Positions 41,009 to 54,384 of a stretch of 64,000 nucleotides of DNA are shown here, piece after piece. Origin of the DNA: Euwallacea fornicatus (lineage: Eukaryota > Arthropoda > Insecta > Coleoptera > Curculionidae); NCBI RefSeq assembly GCF_040115645.1, contig NW_027096055.1:1-64000 (forward strand). The letters run 5' to 3'. Position numbers and translations under genes: made by a program. Positions within the stretch are counted from its first letter, which is position 1, and every line of letters begins with the position of its first letter. Below the pieces are notes generated by a model that was given only the letters and a program-made list of their open reading frames with translations, made no database searches and was not told where the DNA came from.

Positions 41009-42416
41009 ACTTTTGTGACTTTTCAAACTTTGAAGCTCGATAGCTTCGGCAAATGAAGACCAAATTTGTTAAACAAAGTGTCAAATTAATCAGCTCGACG
41101 AGATCTTTAAAATGTCACAACAATTCATGATTGCATCTTGTTGAATTTCCAAGAAAAATAGTAATATATGTGCTCAAACACACAACTTTTGTGACTTTTC
41201 CAATTTTGAAGCTCGATAACTTTGGCAAATGAAGACCAAATTTGTTAAACAAAGTGTCAAATTAATCAGCTCGACGAGATCTTTAAAATGACACAACAAT
41301 TCATGATTGCATCTTGTTGAATTTCCAAGAAAAATAGTAATATATGTGCTCAAACACACAACTTTTGTGACTTTTCAAAATTTGAAGCTCGATAACTTTG
41401 GCAAATGTGGACCAAATTTGTTAACCAAAGTGTCAAATTAATCAGCTCGACGAAATCTTTAAAATGACACAACAATTCATGATTGCATCTTGTTGAATTT
41501 CCAAGAAAAATAGTAATATATGTGCTCAAACACACAACTTTTGTGACTTTTCAAAATTTGAAGCTCGATAACTTTGGCAAATGTGGACCAAATTTGTTAA
41601 CCAAAGTGTCAAATTAATCAGCTCGACGAGATCTTTAAAATGACACAACAATTCATGATTGCATCTTGTTGAATTTCCAAGAAAAATAGTACTTTATGTG
41701 CTCAAACACACAACTTTTGTGACTTTTCAAACTTTGAAGCTCGATAGCTTCGGCAAATGAAGACCAAATTTGTTAAACAAAGTGTCAAATTAATCAGCTC
41801 GACGAGATCTTTAAAATGACACAACAATTCATGATTGCATCTTGTTGAATTTCCAAGAAAAATAGTAATATATGTGCTCAAACACACAACTTTTGTGACT
41901 TTTCCAATTTTGAAGCTCGATAACTTTGGCAAATGAAGACCAAATTTGTTAAACAAAGTGTCAAATTAATCAGCTCGACGAGATCTTTAAAATGACACAA
42001 CAATTCATGATTGCATCTTGTTGAATTTCCAAGAAAAATAGTACTTTATGTGCTCAAACACACAACTTTTGTGACTTTTCAAAATTTGAAGCTCGATAAC
42101 TTTGGCAAATGTGGACCAAATTTGTTAACCAAAGTGTCAAATTAATCAGCTCGACGAAATCTTTAAAATGACACAACAATTCATGATTGCATCTTGTTGA
42201 ATTTCCAAGAAAAATAGTAATATATGTGCTCAAACACACAACTTTTGTGACTTTTCAAAATTTGAAGCTCGATAACTTTGGCAAATGTGGACCAAATTTG
42301 TTAACCAAAGTGTCAAATTAATCAGCTCGACGAGATCTTTAAAATGACACAACAATTCATGATTGCATCTTGTTGAATTTCCAAGAAAAATAGTACTTTA
42401 TGTGCTCAAACACACA
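41009..42416 (+). repeat. A3-C1 then L-B-A-C3 tetramers
   Basis: After A3-C1 the tetramer L-B-A-C3 occurs at 41361-42064 and 42065-42768, a 704-bp tandem duplication that runs into the next block. The two L monomers differ in the tail of the monomer before them: TAATATA before the first, TACTTTA before the second. Confidence 0.82.
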
Positions 42417-45232
42417 ACTTTTGTGACTTTTCAAACTTTGAAGCTCGATAGCTTCGGCAAATGAAGACCAAATTTGTTAAACAAAGTGTCAAATTAATCA
42501 GCTCGACGAGATCTTTAAAATGACACAACAATTCATGATTGCATCTTGTTGAATTTCCAAGAAAAATAGTAATATATGTGCTCAAACACACAACTTTTGT
42601 GACTTTTCCAATTTTGAAGCTCGATAACTTTGGCAAATGAAGACCAAATTTGTTAAACAAAGTGTCAAATTAATCAGCTCGACGAGATCTTTAAAATGAC
42701 ACAACAATTCATGATTGCATCTTGTTGAATTTCCAAGAAAAATAGTACTTTATGTGCTCAAACACACAACTTTTGTGACTTTTCAAACTTTGAAGCTCGA
42801 TAGCTTCGGCAAATGAAGACCAAATTTGTTAAACAAAGTGTCAAATTAATCAGCTCGACGAGATCTTTAAAATGACACAACAATTCATGATTGCATCTTG
42901 TTGAATTTCCAAGAAAAATAGTAATATATGTGCTCAAACACACAACTTTTGTGACTTTTCAAACTTTGAAGCTCGATAACTTTGGCAAATGTGGACCAAA
43001 TTTGTTAACCAAAGTGTCAAATTAATCAGCTCGACGAGATCTTTAAAATGACACAACACATCATTATTACATCTTGTTGAATTTCCAAGAAAAATAGTAC
43101 ATTATGTGGTCAAACTCACAACTTTTGTGACTTTTCAAACTTTGAAGCTCGATAACTTCGGCAAATGTGGACCAAATTTCTTAAACAAAGTGTCAAAGTA
43201 ATCACCTCAACGAGATTTTGAAGATGTCACAACACATCATGATTACATCTTGTTGAACTTCCAAGAAAAATAGTACTTTATGTGCTCAAACACACAACTT
43301 TTGTGACTTTTCAAATTTTGAAGCTCGATAACTTCGGCAAATGAGGACCAAATTTGTTAAATAAAGTGTCAAATTAATCAGCTTGACGAGATTTTGAATA
43401 TGTCACAACACATCATGATTGCATCTTGTTGAATTTCCAAGAAAAATAGTACTTTATGTGCTCAAACACACATATTTTGTTACTTTTCAAACTTTGAAGC
43501 TCGATAACTTCGGCAAATGTGGACCAAATTTCTTAAACAAAGTGTCAAATTAATCAGCTCGACGAGATCTTTAAAATGACACAACAATTCATGATTGCAT
43601 CTTGTTGAATTTCCAAGAAAAATAGTAATATATGTGCTCAAACACACAACTTTTGTGACTTTTCAAACTTTGAAGCTCGATAACTTTGGCAAATGTGGAC
43701 CAAATTTGTTAACCAAAGTGTCAAATTAATCAGCTCGACGAGATCTTTAAAATGACACAACACATCATTATTACATCTTGTTGAATTTCCAAGAAAAATA
43801 GTACATTATGTGGTCAAACTCACAACTTTTGTGACTTTTCAAACTTTGAAGCTCGATAACTTCGGCAAATGTGGACCAAATTTCTTAAACAAAGTGTCAA
43901 AGTAATCACCTCAACGAGATTTTGAAGATGTCACAACACATCATGATTACATCTTGTTGAACTTCCAAGAAAAATAGTACTTTATGTGCTCAAACACACA
44001 ACTTTTGTGACTTTTCAAATTTTGAAGCTCGATAACTTCGGCAAATGAGGACCAAATTTGTTAAATAAAGTGTCAAATTAATCAGCTTGACGAGATTTTG
44101 AATATGTCACAACACATCATGATTGCATCTTGTTGAATTTCCAAGAAAAATAGTACTTTATGTGCTCAAACACACATATTTTGTTACTTTTCAAACTTTG
44201 AAGCTCGATAACTTCGGCAAATGTGGACCAAATTTCTTAAACAAAGTGTCAAATTAATCAGCTCGACGAGATCTTTAAAATGACACAACAATTCATGATT
44301 GCATCTTGTTGAATTTCCAAGAAAAATAGTAATATATGTGCTCAAACACACAACTTTTGTGACTTTTCAAACTTTGAAGCTCGATAACTTTGGCAAATGT
44401 GGACCAAATTTGTTAACCAAAGTGTCAAATTAATCAGCTCGACGAGATCTTTAAAATGACACAACACATCATTATTACATCTTGTTGAATTTCCAAGAAA
44501 AATAGTACATTATGTGGTCAAACTCACAACTTTTGTGACTTTTCAAACTTTGAAGCTCGATAACTTCGGCAAATGTGGACCAAATTTCTTAAACAAAGTG
44601 TCAAAGTAATCACCTCAACGAGATTTTGAAGATGTCACAACACATCATGATTACATCTTGTTGAACTTCCAAGAAAAATAGTACTTTATGTGCTCAAACA
44701 CACAACTTTTGTGACTTTTCAAACTTTGAAGCTCGATAACTTTGGCAAATGTGGACCAAATTTGTTAACCAAAGTGTCAAATTAATCAGCTCGACGAGAT
44801 CTTTAAAATGACACAACAATTCATGATTGCATCTTGTTGAATTTCCAAGAAAAATAGTAATATATGTGCTCAAACACACAACTTTTGTGACTTTTCAAAC
44901 TTTGAAGCTCGATAGCTTCGGCAAATGAAGACCAAATTTGTTAAACAAAGTGTCAAATTAATCAGCTCGACGAGATCTTTAAAATGACACAACAATTCAT
45001 GATTGCATCTTGTTGAATTTCCAAGAAAAATAGTAATATATGTGCTCAAACACACAACTTTTGTGACTTTTCAAAATTTGAAGCTCGATAACTTTGGCAA
45101 ATGTGGACCAAATTTGTTAACCAAAGTGTCAAATTAATCAGCTCGACGAGATCTTTAAAATGACACAACAATTCATGATTGCATCTTGTTGAATTTCCAA
45201 GAAAAATAGTACTTTATGTGCTCAAACACACA
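42417..45232 (+). repeat. 16-mer HOR with nested 4-mers, copy 1
   Basis: Order A-C3-A-[G2-M-I2-F]x2-G2-M-Et-A-B. The nested 704-bp tetramers are at 42945-43648 and 43649-44352, with F carrying a TAATATA tail here. The first 14 monomers recur at 45233-47696 and 49633-52096, and the first 11 at 54385-56320. Confidence 0.88.
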
Positions 45233-48048
45233 ACTTTTGTGACTTTTCAAACTTTGAAGCTCGATAGCTTCGGCAAATGAAGACCAAATTTGTTAAACAA
45301 AGTGTCAAATTAATCAGCTCGACGAGATCTTTAAAATGACACAACAATTCATGATTGCATCTTGTTGAATTTCCAAGAAAAATAGTAATATATGTGCTCA
45401 AACACACAACTTTTGTGACTTTTCCAATTTTGAAGCTCGATAACTTTGGCAAATGAAGACCAAATTTGTTAAACAAAGTGTCAAATTAATCAGCTCGACG
45501 AGATCTTTAAAATGACACAACAATTCATGATTGCATCTTGTTGAATTTCCAAGAAAAATAGTACTTTATGTGCTCAAACACACAACTTTTGTGACTTTTC
45601 AAACTTTGAAGCTCGATAGCTTCGGCAAATGAAGACCAAATTTGTTAAACAAAGTGTCAAATTAATCAGCTCGACGAGATCTTTAAAATGACACAACAAT
45701 TCATGATTGCATCTTGTTGAATTTCCAAGAAAAATAGTAATATATGTGCTCAAACACACAACTTTTGTGACTTTTCAAACTTTGAAGCTCGATAACTTTG
45801 GCAAATGTGGACCAAATTTGTTAACCAAAGTGTCAAATTAATCAGCTCGACGAGATCTTTAAAATGACACAACACATCATTATTACATCTTGTTGAATTT
45901 CCAAGAAAAATAGTACATTATGTGGTCAAACTCACAACTTTTGTGACTTTTCAAACTTTGAAGCTCGATAACTTCGGCAAATGTGGACCAAATTTCTTAA
46001 ACAAAGTGTCAAAGTAATCACCTCAACGAGATTTTGAAGATGTCACAACACATCATGATTACATCTTGTTGAACTTCCAAGAAAAATAGTACTTTATGTG
46101 CTCAAACACACAACTTTTGTGACTTTTCAAATTTTGAAGCTCGATAACTTCGGCAAATGAGGACCAAATTTGTTAAATAAAGTGTCAAATTAATCAGCTT
46201 GACGAGATTTTGAATATGTCACAACACATCATGATTGCATCTTGTTGAATTTCCAAGAAAAATAGTACTTTATGTGCTCAAACACACATATTTTGTTACT
46301 TTTCAAACTTTGAAGCTCGATAACTTCGGCAAATGTGGACCAAATTTCTTAAACAAAGTGTCAAATTAATCAGCTCGACGAGATCTTTAAAATGACACAA
46401 CAATTCATGATTGCATCTTGTTGAATTTCCAAGAAAAATAGTACTTTATGTGCTCAAACACACATATTTTGTTACTTTTCAAACTTTGAAGCTCGATAAC
46501 TTCGGCAAATGTGGACCAAATTTGTTAACCAAAGTGTCAAATTAATCAGCTCGACGAGATCTTTAAAATGACACAACACATCATTATTACATCTTGTTGA
46601 ATTTCCAAGAAAAATAGTACATTATGTGGTCAAACTCACAACTTTTGTGACTTTTCAAACTTTGAAGCTCGATAACTTCGGCAAATGTGGACCAAATTTC
46701 TTAAACAAAGTGTCAAAGTAATCACCTCAACGAGATTTTGAAGATGTCACAACACATCATGATTACATCTTGTTGAACTTCCAAGAAAAATAGTACTTTA
46801 TGTGCTCAAACACACAACTTTTGTGACTTTTCAAATTTTGAAGCTCGATAACTTCGGCAAATGAGGACCAAATTTGTTAAATAAAGTGTCAAATTAATCA
46901 GCTTGACGAGATTTTGAATATGTCACAACACATCATGATTGCATCTTGTTGAATTTCCAAGAAAAATAGTACTTTATGTGCTCAAACACACATATTTTGT
47001 TACTTTTCAAACTTTGAAGCTCGATAACTTCGGCAAATGTGGACCAAATTTCTTAAACAAAGTGTCAAATTAATCAGCTCGACGAGATCTTTAAAATGAC
47101 ACAACAATTCATGATTGCATCTTGTTGAATTTCCAAGAAAAATAGTAATATATGTGCTCAAACACACAACTTTTGTGACTTTTCAAACTTTGAAGCTCGA
47201 TAACTTTGGCAAATGTGGACCAAATTTGTTAACCAAAGTGTCAAATTAATCAGCTCGACGAGATCTTTAAAATGACACAACACATCATTATTACATCTTG
47301 TTGAATTTCCAAGAAAAATAGTACATTATGTGGTCAAACTCACAACTTTTGTGACTTTTCAAACTTTGAAGCTCGATAACTTCGGCAAATGTGGACCAAA
47401 TTTCTTAAACAAAGTGTCAAAGTAATCACCTCAACGAGATTTTGAAGATGTCACAACACATCATGATTACATCTTGTTGAACTTCCAAGAAAAATAGTAC
47501 TTTATGTGCTCAAACACACAACTTTTGTGACTTTTCAAACTTTGAAGCTCGATAACTTTGGCAAATGTGGACCAAATTTGTTAACCAAAGTGTCAAATTA
47601 ATCAGCTCGACGAGATCTTTAAAATGACACAACAATTCATGATTGCATCTTGTTGAATTTCCAAGAAAAATAGTAATATATGTGCTCAAACACACAACTT
47701 TTGTGACTTTTCAAACTTTGAAGCTCGATAGCTTCGGCAAATGAAGACCAAATTTGTTAAACAAAGTGTCAAATTAATCAGCTCGACGAGATCTTTAAAA
47801 TGACACAACAATTCATGATTGCATCTTGTTGAATTTCCAAGAAAAATAGTACTTTATGTGCTCAAACACACATATTTTGTTACTTTTCAAACTTTGAAGC
47901 TCGATAACTTCGGCAAATGTGGACCAAATTTCTTAAACAAAGTGTCAAATTAATCAGCTCGACGAGATCTTTAAAATGACACAACAATTCATGATTGCAT
48001 CTTGTTGAATTTCCAAGAAAAATAGTACTTTATGTGCTCAAACACACA
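45233..48048 (+). repeat. 16-mer HOR with nested 4-mers, copy 2
   Basis: Same order as copy 1 up to Et at 47521, except that the second tetramer starts with an F/G2 hybrid at 46465-46640 (TATTTTGTTAC start, TACATTATGTGG tail). The last two monomers are A2 and F rather than A and B. The F at 47873 interrupts an otherwise standard Et-A2-A-L-B cassette. Confidence 0.85.
46465..46640 (+). repeat. Hybrid monomer F/G2
   Basis: It starts as F (TATTTTGTTAC, AACTTCGG) and switches around m60 to G2 (GTTAACC, ACATCATTATTAC, TACATTATGTGG). In the sister unit the same position (43649) is a plain G2, so this is a unit-specific exchange. Confidence 0.78.
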
Positions 48049-49632
48049 ACTTTTGTGACTTTTCAAACTTTGAAGCTCGATAGCTTCGGCAAATGAAGAC
48101 CAAATTTGTTAAACAAAGTGTCAAATTAATCAGCTCGACGAGATCTTTAAAATGACACAACAATTCATAATTGCATCTTGTTGAATTTCCAAGAAAAATA
48201 GTAATATATGTGCTCAAACACACAACTTTTGTGACTTTTCAAAATTTGAAGCTCGATAACTTTGGCAAATGTGGACCAAATTTGTTAACCAAAGTGTCAA
48301 ATTAATCAGCTCGACGAAATCTTTAAAATGACACAACAATTCATGATTGCATCTTGTTGAATTTCCAAGAAAAATAGTAATATATGTGCTCAAACACACA
48401 ACTTTTGTGACTTTTCAAAATTTGAAGCTCGATAACTTTGGCAAATGTGGACCAAATTTGTTAACCAAAGTGTCAAATTAATCAGCTCGACGAGATCTTT
48501 AAAATGACACAACAATTCATGATTGCATCTTGTTGAATTTCCAAGAAAAATAGTACTTTATGTGCTCAAACACACAACTTTTGTGACTTTTCAAACTTTG
48601 AAGCTCGATAACTTCGGCAAATGTGGACCAAATTTCTTAAACAAAGTGTCAAAGTAATCACCTCAACGAGATTTTGAAGATGTCACAACACATCATGATT
48701 ACATCTTGTTGAACTTCCAAGAAAAATAGTACTTTATGTGCTCAAACACACAACTTTTGTGACTTTTCAAATTTTGAAGCTCGATAACTTCGGCAAATGA
48801 GGACCAAATTTGTTAAATAAAGTGTCAAATTAATCAGCTTGACGAGATTTTGAATATGTCACAACACATCATGATTGCATCTTGTTGAATTTCCAAGAAA
48901 AATAGTACTTTATGTGCTCAAACACACATATTTTGTTACTTTTCAAACTTTGAAGCTCGATAACTTCGGCAAATGTGGACCAAATTTCTTAAACAAAGTG
49001 TCAAATTAATCAGCTCGACGAGATCTTTAAAATGACACAACAATTCATGATTGCATCTTGTTGAATTTCCAAGAAAAATAGTACTTTATGTGCTCAAACA
49101 CACAACTTTTGTGACTTTTCAAACTTTGAAGCTCGATAGCTTCGGCAAATGAAGACCAAATTTGTTAAACAAAGTGTCAAATTAATCAGCTCGACGAGAT
49201 CTTTAAAATGACACAACAATTCATGATTGCATCTTGTTGAATTTCCAAGAAAAATAGTAATATATGTGCTCAAACACACAACTTTTGTGACTTTTCAAAA
49301 TTTGAAGCTCGATAACTTTGGCAAATGTGGACCAAATTTGTTAACCAAAGTGTCAAATTAATCAGCTCGACGAAATCTTTAAAATGACACAACAATTCAT
49401 GATTGCATCTTGTTGAATTTCCAAGAAAAATAGTAATATATGTGCTCAAACACACAACTTTTGTGACTTTTCAAAATTTGAAGCTCGATAACTTTGGCAA
49501 ATGTGGACCAAATTTGTTAACCAAAGTGTCAAATTAATCAGCTCGACGAGATCTTTAAAATGACACAACAATTCATGATTGCATCTTGTTGAATTTCCAA
49601 GAAAAATAGTACTTTATGTGCTCAAACACACA
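48049..49632 (+). repeat. A-L-B-M-I2-F-A-L-B segment
   Basis: Here M follows B directly, without its usual G2 partner; the preceding tail is therefore TACTTTA. The five-monomer run A-L-B-M-I2 recurs at 52273-53152 and 56321-57200. A private G-to-A at 48169 (CAATTCATAA) is unique in the window. Confidence 0.8.
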
Positions 49633-52600
49633 ACTTTTGTGACTTTTCAAACTTTGAAGCTCGATAGCTTCGGCAAATGAAGACCAAATTTGTTAAACAA
49701 AGTGTCAAATTAATCAGCTCGACGAGATCTTTAAAATGACACAACAATTCATGATTGCATCTTGTTGAATTTCCAAGAAAAATAGTAATATATGTGCTCA
49801 AACACACAACTTTTGTGACTTTTCCAATTTTGAAGCTCGATAACTTTGGCAAATGAAGACCAAATTTGTTAAACAAAGTGTCAAATTAATCAGCTCGACG
49901 AGATCTTTAAAATGACACAACAATTCATGATTGCATCTTGTTGAATTTCCAAGAAAAATAGTACTTTATGTGCTCAAACACACAACTTTTGTGACTTTTC
50001 AAACTTTGAAGCTCGATAGCTTCGGCAAATGAAGACCAAATTTGTTAAACAAAGTGTCAAATTAATCAGCTCGACGAGATCTTTAAAATGACACAACAAT
50101 TCATGATTGCATCTTGTTGAATTTCCAAGAAAAATAGTAATATATGTGCTCAAACACACAACTTTTGTGACTTTTCAAACTTTGAAGCTCGATAACTTTG
50201 GCAAATGTGGACCAAATTTGTTAACCAAAGTGTCAAATTAATCAGCTCGACGAGATCTTTAAAATGACACAACACATCATTATTACATCTTGTTGAATTT
50301 CCAAGAAAAATAGTACATTATGTGGTCAAACTCACAACTTTTGTGACTTTTCAAACTTTGAAGCTCGATAACTTCGGCAAATGTGGACCAAATTTCTTAA
50401 ACAAAGTGTCAAAGTAATCACCTCAACGAGATTTTGAAGATGTCACAACACATCATGATTACATCTTGTTGAACTTCCAAGAAAAATAGTACTTTATGTG
50501 CTCAAACACACAACTTTTGTGACTTTTCAAATTTTGAAGCTCGATAACTTCGGCAAATGAGGACCAAATTTGTTAAATAAAGTGTCAAATTAATCAGCTT
50601 GACGAGATTTTGAATATGTCACAACACATCATGATTGCATCTTGTTGAATTTCCAAGAAAAATAGTACTTTATGTGCTCAAACACACATATTTTGTTACT
50701 TTTCAAACTTTGAAGCTCGATAACTTCGGCAAATGTGGACCAAATTTCTTAAACAAAGTGTCAAATTAATCAGCTCGACGAGATCTTTAAAATGACACAA
50801 CAATTCATGATTGCATCTTGTTGAATTTCCAAGAAAAATAGTAATATATGTGCTCAAACACACAACTTTTGTGACTTTTCAAACTTTGAAGCTCGATAAC
50901 TTTGGCAAATGTGGACCAAATTTGTTAACCAAAGTGTCAAATTAATCAGCTCGACGAGATCTTTAAAATGACACAACACATCATTATTACATCTTGTTGA
51001 ATTTCCAAGAAAAATAGTACATTATGTGGTCAAACTCACAACTTTTGTGACTTTTCAAACTTTGAAGCTCGATAACTTCGGCAAATGTGGACCAAATTTC
51101 TTAAACAAAGTGTCAAAGTAATCACCTCAACGAGATTTTGAAGATGTCACAACACATCATGATTACATCTTGTTGAACTTCCAAGAAAAATAGTACTTTA
51201 TGTGCTCAAACACACAACTTTTGTGACTTTTCAAATTTTGAAGCTCGATAACTTCGGCAAATGAGGACCAAATTTGTTAAATAAAGTGTCAAATTAATCA
51301 GCTTGACGAGATTTTGAATATGTCACAACACATCATGATTGCATCTTGTTGAATTTCCAAGAAAAATAGTACTTTATGTGCTCAAACACACATATTTTGT
51401 TACTTTTCAAACTTTGAAGCTCGATAACTTCGGCAAATGTGGACCAAATTTCTTAAACAAAGTGTCAAATTAATCAGCTCGACGAGATCTTTAAAATGAC
51501 ACAACAATTCATGATTGCATCTTGTTGAATTTCCAAGAAAAATAGTAATATATGTGCTCAAACACACAACTTTTGTGACTTTTCAAACTTTGAAGCTCGA
51601 TAACTTTGGCAAATGTGGACCAAATTTGTTAACCAAAGTGTCAAATTAATCAGCTCGACGAGATCTTTAAAATGACACAACACATCATTATTACATCTTG
51701 TTGAATTTCCAAGAAAAATAGTACATTATGTGGTCAAACTCACAACTTTTGTGACTTTTCAAACTTTGAAGCTCGATAACTTCGGCAAATGTGGACCAAA
51801 TTTCTTAAACAAAGTGTCAAAGTAATCACCTCAACGAGATTTTGAAGATGTCACAACACATCATGATTACATCTTGTTGAACTTCCAAGAAAAATAGTAC
51901 TTTATGTGCTCAAACACACAACTTTTGTGACTTTTCAAACTTTGAAGCTCGATAACTTTGGCAAATGTGGACCAAATTTGTTAACCAAAGTGTCAAATTA
52001 ATCAGCTCGACGAGATCTTTAAAATGACACAACAATTCATGATTGCATCTTGTTGAATTTCCAAGAAAAATAGTAATATATGTGCTCAAACACACAACTT
52101 TTGTGACTTTTCAAACTTTGAAGCTCGATAGCTTCGGCAAATGAAGACCAAATTTGTTAAACAAAGTGTCAAATTAATCAGCTCGACGAGATCTTTAAAA
52201 TGACACAACAATTCATGATTGCATCTTGTTGAATTTCCAAGAAAAATAGTACTTTATGTGCTCAAACACACAACTTTTGTGACTTTTCAAACTTTGAAGC
52301 TCGATAGCTTCGGCAAATGAAGACCAAATTTGTTAAACAAAGTGTCAAATTAATCAGCTCGACGAGATCTTTAAAATGACACAACAATTCATGATTGCAT
52401 CTTGTTGAATTTCCAAGAAAAATAGTAATATATGTGCTCAAACACACAACTTTTGTGACTTTTCAAAATTTGAAGCTCGATAACTTTGGCAAATGTGGAC
52501 CAAATTTGTTAACCAAAGTGTCAAATTAATCAGCTCGACGAAATCTTTAAAATGACACAACAATTCATGATTGCATCTTGTTGAATTTCCAAGAAAAATA

Positions 52601-54384
52601 GTAATATATGTGCTCAAACACACAACTTTTGTGACTTTTCAAAATTTGAAGCTCGATAACTTTGGCAAATGTGGACCAAATTTGTTAACCAAAGTGTCAA
52701 ATTAATCAGCTCGACGAGATCTTTAAAATGACACAACAATTCATGATTGCATCTTGTTGAATTTCCAAGAAAAATAGTACTTTATGTGCTCAAACACACA
52801 ACTTTTGTGACTTTTCAAACTTTGAAGCTCGATAACTTCGGCAAATGTGGACCAAATTTCTTAAACAAAGTGTCAAAGTAATCACCTCAACGAGATTTTG
52901 AAGATGTCACAACACATCATGATTACATCTTGTTGAACTTCCAAGAAAAATAGTACTTTATGTGCTCAAACACACAACTTTTGTGACTTTTCAAATTTTG
53001 AAGCTCGATAACTTCGGCAAATGAGGACCAAATTTGTTAAATAAAGTGTCAAATTAATCAGCTTGACGAGATTTTGAATATGTCACAACACATCATGATT
53101 GCATCTTGTTGAATTTCCAAGAAAAATAGTACTTTATGTGCTCAAACACACCACTTTTGTGACTTTTCCAATTTTGAAGCTCGATAACTTTGGCAAATGA
53201 AGACCAAATTTGTTAAACAAAGTGTCAAATTAATCAGCTCGACGAGATCTTTAAAATGACACAACAATTCATGATTGCATCTTGTTGAATTTCCAAGAAA
53301 AATAGTACTTTATGTGCTCAAACACACCACTTTTGTGACTTTTCCAATTTTGAAGCTCGATAACTTTGGCAAATGAAGACCAAATTTGTTAAACAAAGTG
53401 TCAAATTAATCAGCTCGACGAGATTTTGAAGATGTCACAACAATTCATGATTGCATCTTGTTGAATTTCCAAGAAAAATAGTACTTTATGTGCTCAAACA
53501 CACAACTTTTGTGACTTTTCAAACTTTGAAGCTCGATAACTTTGGCAAATGTGGACCAAATTTGTTAACCAAAGTGTCAAATTAATCAGCTCGACGAGAT
53601 CTTTAAAATGACACAACAATTCATGATTGCATCTTGTTGAATTTCCAAGAAAAATAGTAATATATGTGCTCAAACACACAACTTTTGTGACTTTTCAAAC
53701 TTTGAAGCTCGATAGCTTCGGCAAATGAAGACCAAATTTGTTAAACAAAGTGTCAAATTAATCAGCTCGACGAGATCTTTAAAATGACACAACAATTCAT
53801 GATTGCATCTTGTTGAATTTCCAAGAAAAATAGTACTTTATGTGCTCAAACACACAACTTTTGTGACTTTTCAAACTTTGAAGCTCGATAGCTTCGGCAA
53901 ATGAAGACCAAATTTGTTAAACAAAGTGTCAAATTAATCAGCTCGACGAGATCTTTAAAATGACACAACAATTCATGATTGCATCTTGTTGAATTTCCAA
54001 GAAAAATAGTAATATATGTGCTCAAACACACAACTTTTGTGACTTTTCAAAATTTGAAGCTCGATAACTTTGGCAAATGTGGACCAAATTTGTTAACCAA
54101 AGTGTCAAATTAATCAGCTCGACGAAATCTTTAAAATGACACAACAATTCATGATTGCATCTTGTTGAATTTCCAAGAAAAATAGTAATATATGTGCTCA
54201 AACACACAACTTTTGTGACTTTTCAAAATTTGAAGCTCGATAACTTTGGCAAATGTGGACCAAATTTGTTAACCAAAGTGTCAAATTAATCAGCTCGACG
54301 AGATCTTTAAAATGACACAACAATTCATGATTGCATCTTGTTGAATTTCCAAGAAAAATAGTACTTTATGTGCTCAAACACACA
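49633..54384 (+). repeat. 27-monomer composite HOR (4752 bp)
   Basis: Order A-C3-A-[G2-M-I2-F]x2-G2-M-Et-A2-A-L-B-M-I2-C3-D-Et-A2-A-L-B. The Et-A2-A-L-B cassette appears twice inside it. The D-like monomer at 53329-53504 is a hybrid: it has TTTTGAAGATG but then AATTCATGATTGC instead of the usual ACATCATGATT. The next copy of the unit starts at 54385. Confidence 0.82.
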